DNA of 43,556 nt from positions 1 to 43,556 of the forward strand of contig JALFCG010000032.1 in assembly GCA_022771265.1 (NCBI GenBank), in the 5' to 3' direction. Positions 36,291 to 43,556 of this stretch are shown one piece after another. The stretch is from Prevotella sp. (GTDB lineage: Bacteria > Bacteroidota > Bacteroidia > Bacteroidales > Bacteroidaceae). The position numbers and the translations under genes were made by a program. Position 1 is the stretch's first letter; the number at the start of each line of letters is the position of its first letter. The notes beneath the pieces were generated by a model that saw only the letters and a program-made list of their open reading frames with translations, had not been told where the DNA came from and did no database searches.

Positions 36291-39155
36291 TTACTGATTA
36301 ATTGCCTTGCGTAGCTTGTCCACGGCAGTGTTGATCATGTCGTGTGTGCCGCTACCGTCGGTGACGTATTTCTTCACCATCTCGGCATATTCCACAGCCT
36401 CCTTCAGTTCTGCCGATGTGTTCTTATCGGGTGTGCCTGCCCTGCGCAGCAATCCTGTGAGTGGGCGGAGGTCTTCCATCTCGGCAAGGTTGCCTGGACG
36501 CATGGTGTTGATGGCCTTATTTAGCTTGGCTGCCGCTCTGTTAACCTTCTTCTGGGTTAATGCTGCAGTGCTGCCATTAACCATTTTTGCATCGTCGAGA
36601 GCCTTCACAAGGCGCCAGTAGCCATTGGGAGCCCACTTGTCCTGCTCAGCCACTCTCTCCTCTGCCATTGCGATGAGAGATTGCAGCTCACTCTTATCTA
36701 CCTCAATAGTAGTCTCGTTTACCTCACTTTGTGGTGCATCAGTGTGGTTGATGCGATAATAGTGGGTGGTATGATTTGAGCGATAGTAGTCGGGCTGGAA
36801 TGTCTGTCCGTTTACTGTCAGGGTGTATAGGTTGCCGTTCACTCCAGAGTCCTTGGTAGGACGGTTGGCAGTGATGTTGTCGAGATGCGAGTCGATGTTG
36901 AGTGTGGCGTCGCTCCATGTCATGGCGTCAGTGCCTGTCATGGCTAATGGTCCGTACATCAGTGTTCCCACCCATGCATCGTCGAGTTGCGCGCCGTCGG
37001 CACTTGCCACGTCGCTTGTCAGTTTGTCGGCACCATAGTTGATGTGCTTGGTGAAAGGCATTTCCACCTCTATCACATCTCCTTTCTTCCATTTGCGCTC
37101 CACACTGTAATATGTAGATGGTTGGCAGTTGGTGGCGATAGTCTTTCCGTTGAGCTTTACTGTGAAGCCCGCAGTTGCCCAATAGGGAACGCGGAGCTTC
37201 AAGGTAAATTTGCCTTTGCCCTCAACAATTGAAATCTTCGATGATTCAGCAGGCCAAAGACAATCCTGGACAATCTTTATTCCTTTTTCTTTCCAATCTA
37301 ACGTAGTAGGTATATATAATGTAACAAAGAGAGATTTGTCGTTAACAAAGTATGCAGCCTCCTGATACTTTGTGTGGTTCTCCGATCCCGTACCTCCGCA
37401 GCATGTGGATTGCGGTGTTTCGTTGCCGAATGGTTTTGTGGCATTCAGTCCTACGGCATATTGGTAGCAAGTCTGGTAGTGCTCAGGGTTGAGCGATCCA
37501 ATAATCTGGTTGTAGAGCACTCGCTCGTAGTAGTCCATATATCTTGCGTCGTCGGGGTTGTAACAGTTGAGGTCGCGCGTGAGCTTCAAGAGGTTATATG
37601 CACAGCAAGTCTCGTTGATGTCGGGATTGCTCTCAGCCTCTCCCTCCTGCATGCCATTTGTTGCCATACTCAGGATTTGTGTATATGGTTGGCGGAACAT
37701 CTCTCCGTTGCCCACTCCACCTGTGGCATATATATATCGTCCCTGAAGCAGTGTCCAGAAATTTTGGGCTATATTATAATAATAGGTGTTGCCGTTACCA
37801 TTGTATGAGCGCAGTGCACCTATAATCATAGGTATGTGCTGGTTGGCATGGCGTGTGCGTATGTCGTCGATGTTCCTCGACAGCGGGTCGTAGAATTTTG
37901 GTGCGTCAAAGTAGTTGCTTGCCTCAAGGAGTTTAGCCTTCTCGTCCTTGTCGCTTACCATCTCCGACAGGCGTGCCAGCGACTCACTGATGCCGCCCAC
38001 CTCTCCGGCGATATACATATCCCACATCTCATAGCGATTGCCTGGACGCTCACGGCGTTCCTTCTGTGTGCCATCCTTCTTCACGTAGGTGCGGTAGTGC
38101 ATGCGGTTCCACACCCACAGTCCCATGTCCTTAGCTATTGTGAGTGCCTTGTCGGCTACTGCCTTGTCGTCAAACAGGTTGGCAATGTCGATAAGTCCGG
38201 CAAGCTGCTTGTGCACCGAGTAATATGGTGCCCATACTCCGTCGGTGTTATTGTATGGTGCATATCGCTCAATGAGGGCACAGTGTTGTGCGGGAATGGC
38301 GTTGATATATCCATAGCCATATTCCTTATACTTCTTTTTATATCCGTCGAAGTCGTTCCATGCTCCCTTCATATTGCCCAGCTCTTCCTCGGGGGCGAAG
38401 TCGCGAGCCTCCCAATAGCGTCCTAACTTCTCGTTATATACGAAGGTGCGCTCCTGACATTCGCGCAGTTCGTTCACCATCCTCACGATATTCCTTCTAA
38501 GGATATCCTTCTGCACAGGGTCGGTAGTCACTGCATAAGCCTGTGCCAATGCCGACATATAATGCCCAGAACCATGACCTTTGAGCTTGCAGTCGGGAGC
38601 GTCCCATCCGTCACTGACGGTATATCCCTCTGTGGGCAATCCATAGGTGTCGCGATAGTTATAGAGTTGCTGAGTAACGTCCCACGAACAGATTTCGCGG
38701 ATGGCCTCGTCGCGGTTCCATGTCAACCTGTTGTCTCCATTGAGGGTGACATCCGATAGGGGTAAGGTATGTGCCACAGCATTGCGTGGCACGTCATTCT
38801 CACCCTTTACCACCTTCACCTCAGCGGCAATAGGGAAACCCAGTTCGGTGTTTTCGTCTCCAATTATGTAACCATTAACTTTATATGTCTTTCCTGCAGG
38901 ATTTTTCTTCTTGTCGGCTTGCTTCTTTTCGATGGCGAGAGCAGAGTTGCTCCATCTCACCTGTCGGAATTCCGACTGTCCGTCGCTATAGCTCACCCAT
39001 ACGAGGTGTGGCAGACTGGGGACAGTGCCCTCCGGGCAATTGACCACCACTGGCTTCACCTCTTTAATATTGCGAGGGCTATTGTTGTCGGCACTCATAG
39101 AAAGTGTCGACAATGAGCAGCATATTGCAGCTATCATTTTTTTCATTTCTATCAT
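36291..39155 (-). CDS. GH127/GH146-type beta-L-arabinofuranosidase, 954 residues
   Basis: A secreted glycosidase expected to release beta-L-arabinofuranose from plant glycans (DUF1680 clan). A signal peptide MKKMIAAICCSLSTLSMSA begins at Met4 (39146), which may be the true start. A Big_4-like domain follows (VSYSDGQSEFRQVRWSN, about 52-115). The (alpha/alpha)6 catalytic domain holds the zinc-thiolate site: Glu515 and Cys517 in NETCCAYN, Cys585 and Cys586 in STCCGGTG. By analogy with HypBA1, Cys585 would be the nucleophile. A C-terminal FIVAR-like helical region covers about 815-954. Its promoter matches that of the divergent GH127 gene. The next frame downstream is a susC remnant with zero spacing. 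Confidence 0.88.
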   Translation of the reverse strand: MIEMKKMIAAICCSLSTLSMSADNNSPRNIKEVKPVVVNCPEGTVPSLPHLVWVSYSDGQSEFRQVRWSNSALAIEKKQADKKKNPAGKTYKVNGYIIGDENTELGFPIAAEVKVVKGENDVPRNAVAHTLPLSDVTLNGDNRLTWNRDEAIREICSWDVTQQLYNYRDTYGLPTEGYTVSDGWDAPDCKLKGHGSGHYMSALAQAYAVTTDPVQKDILRRNIVRMVNELRECQERTFVYNEKLGRYWEARDFAPEEELGNMKGAWNDFDGYKKKYKEYGYGYINAIPAQHCALIERYAPYNNTDGVWAPYYSVHKQLAGLIDIANLFDDKAVADKALTIAKDMGLWVWNRMHYRTYVKKDGTQKERRERPGNRYEMWDMYIAGEVGGISESLARLSEMVSDKDEKAKLLEASNYFDAPKFYDPLSRNIDDIRTRHANQHIPMIIGALRSYNGNGNTYYYNIAQNFWTLLQGRYIYATGGVGNGEMFRQPYTQILSMATNGMQEGEAESNPDINETCCAYNLLKLTRDLNCYNPDDARYMDYYERVLYNQIIGSLNPEHYQTCYQYAVGLNATKPFGNETPQSTCCGGTGSENHTKYQEAAYFVNDKSLFVTLYIPTTLDWKEKGIKIVQDCLWPAESSKISIVEGKGKFTLKLRVPYWATAGFTVKLNGKTIATNCQPSTYYSVERKWKKGDVIEVEMPFTKHINYGADKLTSDVASADGAQLDDAWVGTLMYGPLAMTGTDAMTWSDATLNIDSHLDNITANRPTKDSGVNGNLYTLTVNGQTFQPDYYRSNHTTHYYRINHTDAPQSEVNETTIEVDKSELQSLIAMAEERVAEQDKWAPNGYWRLVKALDDAKMVNGSTAALTQKKVNRAAAKLNKAINTMRPGNLAEMEDLRPLTGLLRRAGTPDKNTSAELKEAVEYAEMVKKYVTDGSGTHDMINTAVDKLRKAINQ

Positions 39156-39200
39156 ATCGTTGTTTTATTAGTTATTCAGACGTTGTTTCGATTCACGCTG

Positions 39201-39265
39201 CAAAATTACATATAATTCATGAAATAGGATGAAAAAATAGTCTCAAAAGGTGCAAATATCGTCCT
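39201..39265 (-). promoter_or_regulatory. Promoter and paired operator of the minus-strand GH127 gene
   Basis: The -7 box TAATTTTG is at 39201-39208. Upstream on the minus strand lie two 15-bp direct repeats, GAGACTATTTTTTCA (39230-39244) and AGGACGATATTTGCA (39251-39265), with period 21. The proximal repeat ends exactly 21 bases before the -7 box. A partial third copy (GGTATTTGCA) lies about 20 bases further. Confidence 0.7.
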
Positions 39266-39480
39266 AACCTTGCAAATACCATGCATTTCAGTACTATTTT
39301 TGTATTGTAATACTGCTGTTTGGTGACAGAAGTGGCAAGAGAAAATGATAATCATAGTTGAGTACTCGTGAGAATGGACATTGTAATGATATGTGGATAG
39401 TAGTAGTGAATGTGTGATAACAGTTATTAGAAAGTATTCACTAAAGCTGTCATAATTATATCAGAATAGGTCTTTGTTCT

Positions 39481-39564
39481 ATGTTCCGCACCGCGGAATA
39501 TATGTTCAGCACTGTGGAATATAAGTTCAACACTGTGGAATGCACGTTCCGCACTGCGGAATAT
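39481..39564. repeat. Four tandem 21-bp palindromic repeats
   Basis: Units start at 39481, 39502, 39523 and 39544. The cores are TTCCGCACCGCGGAA, TTCAGCACTGTGGAA, TTCAACACTGTGGAA and TTCCGCACTGCGGAA, that is TTCNNCAC-type arms facing GNGGAA. Spacing is exactly 21 bases, about two helical turns, which suits four copies of a dimeric DNA-binding protein on one face. Confidence 0.85.
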
Positions 39565-39822
39565 AAATCAGACACGGGCTTTACCTTATTATATATCAGC
39601 CTAAGTGACAAAATCTGAATATCGAGAGTGAAATAATCAATACGTTCTGTTCAGTGCATGCAACAACAGTCAAAAAAAAGACTGATACAGTATGCATACG
39701 TCAAGAGAACACGCCGCAGGACTGAAAGGCTTCGGTGGAGCTAAGTGAATAGAGGTGACAGGTGGCAAAAACGTCCGAAATAATGGAAAAAATGTACTGC
39801 AAAGCCTGAAATATGACAAAAC

Positions 39823-39887
39823 GAGACTATTTTTGCATTGATTGAGACGATTATTTCTTTCTGTTAAAAATAAAAGGATTATCTTTG
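39823..39887 (+). promoter_or_regulatory. Promoter and paired operator of the plus-strand GH127 gene
   Basis: Two 15-bp direct repeats, GAGACTATTTTTGCA (39823-39837) and GAGACGATTATTTCT (39844-39858), period 21, then exactly 21 bases, then the -7 box TATCTTTG (39880-39887). The arrangement is the mirror image of the one at 39201-39265. It resembles the direct half-sites bound by AraC-type hybrid two-component regulators. Confidence 0.7.
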
Positions 39888-39930
39888 CAAGCGAAATACA
39901 GTTATCGAAACAATAATTAAAAAACCGAAT

Positions 39931-42357
39931 ATGAAAAAAATCATTATCGCTTCAATCATGGCGGCAGTAATGATGCCCGCCAATGCACAGAAGAAGGGTG
40001 GCCATGGCTATCCAATCACTCCTGTGGAGTTTACCAAAGTGAAAGTCACTGACTCGTTCTGGGGGCAGAGACTAAAGGCAAGCCGCGAGGTAACTATACC
40101 ACTCGCCTTCAGCAAATGTGAGGAAACAGGTAGATACACCAATTTCGAGAAGGCTGCCAAACCGAGTGAATCATATAAGGTGGAGGGATTGTCGTTTGAT
40201 GACACCGATGTATATAAGACCATCGAGGGCGCAAGTTACTCACTGCAGACATATAGCGACAAGCGACTCGTGGAGTATATCGACAGTGTGCTCGACATCG
40301 TGGCAAAGGCTCAGGAGCCCGACGGATACCTATATACATCGCGCACGATGAACCCGAAGCATCCTCATGAATGGGCTGGCGACAAGAGATGGTCGAAAGA
40401 GGAAGACCTCAGTCACGAACTTTATAACCTCGGACACATGGTGGAGGGAGCTGTTGCCCACTATCAGGCCACGGGTTCAAGGAAATTCCTCGACATAGCA
40501 TGCCGTTATGCCGATTGCGTATGCCGTGAGGTTGGTCCGAACAGCGGTCAGGCTTGTGTTGTTCCGGGACATCAGATTGCCGAGATGGCACTGTGCAAGC
40601 TATATGTGCTGACTGGCGAGAAGAAATACCTTGACGAAGCAAAGTTCTTGCTCGACTATCGCGGAAAGACGCAGTTTAAGAGCGAGTACAGCCAGAGTCA
40701 CCTGCCAGTGCTTGAGCAGGATGAGGCTGTGGGACATGCCGTGCGTGCCGCATATATGTATGCCGGTATGGCTGATGTGGCTGCCCTTACTGGTGACAAG
40801 TCGTACATCGAGGCTATCGACCGTATATGGGAAAACATTGTGAGCAAGAAGATGTACATCACTGGAGGTATTGGTTCTACAGCCTCCGGAGAGGCCTTTG
40901 GCAAGAACTATGAACTGCCAAATATGTCGGCATATTGCGAGACATGCGCCGCCATTGGTAATGTATATGTCAACTATCGCTTGTTCCTGCTCCACGGAGA
41001 GTCGAAATACTACGATGTGCTTGAGCGTTCGCTGTATAACGGCCTTATCTCCGGAGTATCGCTCGACGGAGGTGGATTCTTTTATCCCAATCCCCTTGAG
41101 TCAATGGGTCAGCACCAGCGCCAGCCGTGGTTTGGATGCGCTTGCTGTCCTTCGAACATAGCACGATTCATCCCCTCTTTGCCTGGATATGTATATGCAG
41201 TGAAAGACAACAACGTGTATGTAAATCTCTTTATGAGCAATACATCAACACTTGACGTGAAAGGTAAGAAAGTGACTATTGAGCAAACTACTGAATATCC
41301 CTGGAATGGTGACATCGCAATCAAGCTGGGAGCCAACAAGGCTGGACAGTGGGCAATGAAGGTTCGTATTCCGGGATGGGTGCGCAACCAGGTAGTGCCA
41401 AGTAACTTGTATGAATATAGCGACAACTTGCGCCCGCAATACAGCATTGAAGTGAACGGAGTGAAGGTGGAAGGCAAAATAGAGGCCGACGGATACTTTA
41501 CCATCAATAGAAAATGGAAGAAGGGTGACGTGGTGAGAGTACATTTCGACATGGAACCCCGAACAGTTCGTGCAAACGGTATGGTTGAGGCTGACCGTGG
41601 ATTTATTGCCATTGAACGCGGACCGATTGTGTATTGCACCGAATGGCCCGACAATGACTTTGATCTTATGGGAGCGCTGATTAACCAGAGCCCCAAGATG
41701 GTTGTGGAGGACGCTACATTGCATGCAAAGCATGCCAAGGAGGCCGACTATTATATAAAGGTGATAAAGACAGATGGTCAGATATTAAGCTTCGACAAGA
41801 GCGGACGACTCACCACAAAGGATGTGCGCATGACATTCATACCATATTATGCTTGGTGTCATCGCGGTAGTGGAAAGATGCGCGTATGGCAGGCACAGGA
41901 CCTCAACGCGTCACGTCCCTCTAAGCCGGCAACTCTTGCTTCATTGAGTAAGATAACTGCCTCAACACCAGCTACGTCGCTCTCGTCAATAAGTGACCGA
42001 CTCGTGCCGAAGGATGGTGACGACCGCTCGATGCCCTATTATCACTGGTGGCCTAAGAACAACTGCACTGAGTGGATAGCTTACGAGTTCCCGCAGGAAT
42101 CGACTGTACAGAGTTCGACAGTGTATTGGTTTGACGATGGGCCTTGGGGTGGATGCCGCATACCAAAGGCATGGCGTATGTATTACAAGGACGGCGAAGG
42201 AAAATGGCAACCGGTGAGTGGTGCCGACAAGTATCCGTCTGTCAAGGGAAGCGCATGTACAGTGAACTTCGACCCCGTGAAGACTACTGCTGTGAAGATT
42301 GAAATCGATTTGCCCGAGGACAACTCGACAGGTCTCTTTGAGTGGAGCGTGAGGTAA
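39931..42357 (+). CDS. GH127 beta-L-arabinofuranosidase with C-terminal beta domain
   Basis: Secreted exo-glycosidase of 808 residues. Signal peptide MKKIIIASIMAAVMMPANA-Q is followed by VEFTKVKVTDSFWGQRLKAS, the typical GH127 start. The zinc/cysteine site is complete: Glu337 and Cys339 in AYCETCAAIG, Cys405 and Cys406 in FGCACCPSN, the counterparts of Glu338/Cys340/Cys417/Cys418 of HypBA1. Family members such as BT1003 act on arabinofuranose of rhamnogalacturonan-II; the substrate here is not fixed by sequence. The last ~150 residues (WIAYEFPQESTVQSSTVYWF, VKIEIDLPEDNSTGLFEWSV) form a discoidin/F5-8-like binding domain. Its promoter matches the divergent GH127. Confidence 0.92.
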   Translation: MKKIIIASIMAAVMMPANAQKKGGHGYPITPVEFTKVKVTDSFWGQRLKASREVTIPLAFSKCEETGRYTNFEKAAKPSESYKVEGLSFDDTDVYKTIEGASYSLQTYSDKRLVEYIDSVLDIVAKAQEPDGYLYTSRTMNPKHPHEWAGDKRWSKEEDLSHELYNLGHMVEGAVAHYQATGSRKFLDIACRYADCVCREVGPNSGQACVVPGHQIAEMALCKLYVLTGEKKYLDEAKFLLDYRGKTQFKSEYSQSHLPVLEQDEAVGHAVRAAYMYAGMADVAALTGDKSYIEAIDRIWENIVSKKMYITGGIGSTASGEAFGKNYELPNMSAYCETCAAIGNVYVNYRLFLLHGESKYYDVLERSLYNGLISGVSLDGGGFFYPNPLESMGQHQRQPWFGCACCPSNIARFIPSLPGYVYAVKDNNVYVNLFMSNTSTLDVKGKKVTIEQTTEYPWNGDIAIKLGANKAGQWAMKVRIPGWVRNQVVPSNLYEYSDNLRPQYSIEVNGVKVEGKIEADGYFTINRKWKKGDVVRVHFDMEPRTVRANGMVEADRGFIAIERGPIVYCTEWPDNDFDLMGALINQSPKMVVEDATLHAKHAKEADYYIKVIKTDGQILSFDKSGRLTTKDVRMTFIPYYAWCHRGSGKMRVWQAQDLNASRPSKPATLASLSKITASTPATSLSSISDRLVPKDGDDRSMPYYHWWPKNNCTEWIAYEFPQESTVQSSTVYWFDDGPWGGCRIPKAWRMYYKDGEGKWQPVSGADKYPSVKGSACTVNFDPVKTTAVKIEIDLPEDNSTGLFEWSVR

Positions 42358-42424
42358 ATGAAGAGTGAAGACAAGTTGATGCATTGCATAGAAAAGGGTG
42401 GGAAACAAAAATAAACTAAAGATA

Positions 42425-43231
42425 ATGATTGTAATAAGAAAAATAGCCACATTAGCCGCATGTATGCTCGTCATTGCAGCCTGCGCACAAAAGAAACAGG
42501 GAACGGTTGTCGAAAATGAGCAACCGACAACCATCACATGGATAGAAGACAAACAGGGAGGTAATCTGCAGCCCCATAAACTATATCCTGAAGTGTCCGA
42601 CTCGCTATGGAACGCATTAGGCCTTCAGGAAGGTGTTCCGTCAAGCGTGAGCTGCTTCTTGCTCAAGACAGAAGGGAAGGCCATACTGTTCGACGCAGGG
42701 CTTGGCGCGCCATTCAGTCAAATGATTCCCAAACTGAAGGAGGAAGGGGTGACACCGGAAAATCTTGAGCTGATATTTATCACTCATCTCCATCCCGACC
42801 ACATCGGAGGCTTGCTGAAGGAAGGCAAGGCGACATTCCCCAAGGCTCAGGTATATGTCAACCGCGTGGAAGCCGAGGCGTGGAAGGCTATGAATGGCGA
42901 CAATGCAAGACTGGCAAAGACAGTGCTCGAAGCCTATAAAGACCGCCTGCGTCTCTTCGAGGCTGGCGACACTCTCGAAGGTGGGGTGAAGTCAATTGCC
43001 GCATACGGTCATACTCCCGGTCACACCGTGTTCCAGAAAGACAGCATCCTCGTCATTGCTGACCTCATCCATGGTGCCGCGCTCCAGCTGAAACATCCCG
43101 AGTACAGTCCTACATACGACATGGACGCTGATGCCGCACGGCAGTCACGCCTGCGCATACTGAAATATGCACGCAAGAACAACCTCACCATGTACGGCAT
43201 GCACCTGCCTGCGCCGGGTTATACGAAGTAA
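42425..43231 (+). CDS. Metallo-beta-lactamase-fold hydrolase, lipoprotein
   Basis: A lipid-anchored envelope hydrolase of 268 residues; the substrate is unknown (lactonase-like members are common). The N-terminus MIVIRKIATLAACMLVIAA-C is a lipoprotein signal, with Cys20 as the lipidated residue. Metal-binding motifs are THLHPDHIGG (HxHxDH), a later His in YGHTPGHTVF, the Asp in VIADLIHGAA and His in MYGMHLPAPG. The ATG at 42425 is chosen because it starts the lipoprotein signal; a GTG at 42398 is rejected. It follows the GH127 gene by 67 bases, so it may be co-transcribed. Confidence 0.88.
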   Translation: MIVIRKIATLAACMLVIAACAQKKQGTVVENEQPTTITWIEDKQGGNLQPHKLYPEVSDSLWNALGLQEGVPSSVSCFLLKTEGKAILFDAGLGAPFSQMIPKLKEEGVTPENLELIFITHLHPDHIGGLLKEGKATFPKAQVYVNRVEAEAWKAMNGDNARLAKTVLEAYKDRLRLFEAGDTLEGGVKSIAAYGHTPGHTVFQKDSILVIADLIHGAALQLKHPEYSPTYDMDADAARQSRLRILKYARKNNLTMYGMHLPAPGYTK

Positions 43232-43303
43232 GTGATTAAAACAATAATAAAGGAGGCAACCGGGCTCAGCGAGGATGATATAAACAGTTTGTGATTTATA
43301 AGA

Positions 43304-43347
43304 AGCGTAACGCGTAACGGTGTAATTCCGTTACGCGTTAGTTTTTT
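43304..43347 (+). terminator. Intrinsic terminator after the hydrolase gene
   Basis: TAACGCGTAACGG (43308-43320) pairs perfectly over 13 bases with CCGTTACGCGTTA (43328-43340), seven-base loop, then six T (43342-43347). Confidence 0.92.
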
Positions 43348-43363
43348 ATTGGCCGTTAATTAA

Positions 43364-43391
43364 GCTTGCTGCCGCAAAGGGGCAGTCAAGC
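43364..43391 (-). terminator. Possible terminator of the incoming susD gene
   Basis: GCTTGCTGCC (43364-43373) pairs with GGCAG-T-CAAGC (43381-43391) with one bulged base. On the minus strand it is followed by TTAATTAA, not a strong T run. Confidence 0.4.
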
Positions 43392-43418
43392 GTTCCCTTG
43401 AACGTGAAGATTGTTGCC

Positions 43419-43556
43419 CTACTCTTCATAGTTGTGTTTTGTTATATTCGGATTGTTGTTGAGCACGCTCTGCGGGAATGGGAAAATCCACATCTTCGAG
43501 TCGGGCTTGATGGTGTAGGTCTGCCCCGCAATGGTGCGGCTGTAAGAAGCCTCCCA
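43419..43556 (-). CDS. SusD/RagB-family lipoprotein, C-terminal 45 residues only
   Basis: The frame enters from the right edge and ends with TAG at 43419-43421. It reads WEASYSRTIAGQTYTIKPDS and then MWIFPFPQSVLNNNPNITKH. The pattern PFPQ-x-x-(2-3)-NNNPNIT close to the end is the hallmark of SusD-like starch/glycan-binding lipoproteins. The gene is cut by the window. It faces the hydrolase gene, with two hairpins between them. It suggests an intact SusC/SusD pair to the right, belonging to the same or a neighbouring glycan locus. Confidence 0.85.
   Translation of the reverse strand, partial: WEASYSRTIAGQTYTIKPDSKMWIFPFPQSVLNNNPNITKHNYEE

Larger units (their letters stand above)
39156..39930. 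other. 775-bp divergent regulatory region between two GH127 genes
   Basis: Contains no credible gene. It holds the two matching promoter/operator modules at its ends (39201-39265 and 39823-39887) and four tandem 21-bp repeats in the middle (39481-39564). A further small hairpin, CAGTC-A8-GACTG, lies at 39668-39685. Confidence 0.6.

Noticed and set aside
39481..39564. CRISPR array
   Set aside because: The four units follow each other without unique spacers and are internally palindromic; there are no cas genes. A CRISPR would have spacers of about 30 bp.
39828..39835. A second -7 box (TATTTTTG) for the plus-strand GH127 gene
   Set aside because: It is part of the distal operator repeat. The box at 39880 keeps the 21-bp geometry shared with the opposite promoter and is nearer the gene.
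1..43556. tRNA or rRNA genes, insertion sequences, phage or defence genes
   Set aside because: Gaps were read for cloverleaf-like arms, transposase-like frames with terminal repeats, and nuclease/toxin motifs; none was convincing. A covariance search for tRNAs was not possible here.

Overview
The window comes from a Bacteroidetes chromosome, most likely Prevotellaceae (Prevotella, Segatella or Xylanibacter type). The evidence is TAnnTTTG-type -7 promoter boxes (matches before rpsL, both GH127 genes and the lipoprotein gene), the porG-uppS-bamA-skp-murI order known from Porphyromonas and Prevotella, zinc-free forms of S4, S14 and L36, SusC and SusD pieces, and lipoprotein signals. The genus is an inference; no rRNA or tRNA gene was seen.

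Layout. 1-1395 is the 3' part of the ATP-type PEP carboxykinase gene pckA, followed by a clear terminator and a possible 32-residue membrane peptide. 1748-11279 is an envelope block: a DUF6242-like lipoprotein, PorG (type IX secretion), UppS, BamA, three Skp/OmpH chaperones, glutamate racemase and an undecaprenyl-phosphate sugar transferase. These genes share undecaprenyl phosphate, peptidoglycan precursors and outer-membrane protein assembly. 11468-14344 holds a SAM methyltransferase and, on the minus strand, a glutaredoxin-like protein followed by an AraC regulator, then an Hsp20 gene. 14345-15438 is a long regulatory stretch. 15439-33607 is the str/S10/spc/alpha ribosomal superoperon (rpsL-rpsG-fusA, then rpsJ to rplQ, with secY, map, infA and rpoA), closed by a strong terminator at 33629-33666. 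rpmD and rpmJ are present and short. 33678-34531 holds a hypothetical gene and a YbaK/ProX-type aminoacyl-tRNA deacylase. 34751-43556 is a glycan-utilisation region: a wrecked susC, two divergent GH127-type beta-L-arabinofuranosidase genes, a metallo-beta-lactamase-fold lipoprotein and the last 45 codons of a susD gene running in from the right edge.

Most interesting points. (1) The two divergent GH127 genes share the same promoter architecture: two 15-bp GAGAC-type direct repeats at 21-bp period, each pair ending exactly 21 bp before the -7 box, which suggests one shared AraC/HTCS-type activator. (2) hsp20 has a textbook sigma-54 promoter (TTGGCAC-N4-ATTGCTT, GG-N10-GC) with three upstream TGAC-N5-GTCA palindromes and a canonical AGGAGG ribosome site. 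(3) Four tandem 21-bp palindromic repeats lie between the GH127 genes, and a related-looking 23-bp repeat lies at 14736-14800. (4) A susC pseudogene with both ends missing, a large internal deletion and a frameshift is joined with no spacer to the GH127 stop codon. (5) Ribosomal protein L23 carries a lysine/threonine-rich insertion of about 24 residues. No complete new system such as a defence or mobile element was found; the novelty here is mainly regulatory.
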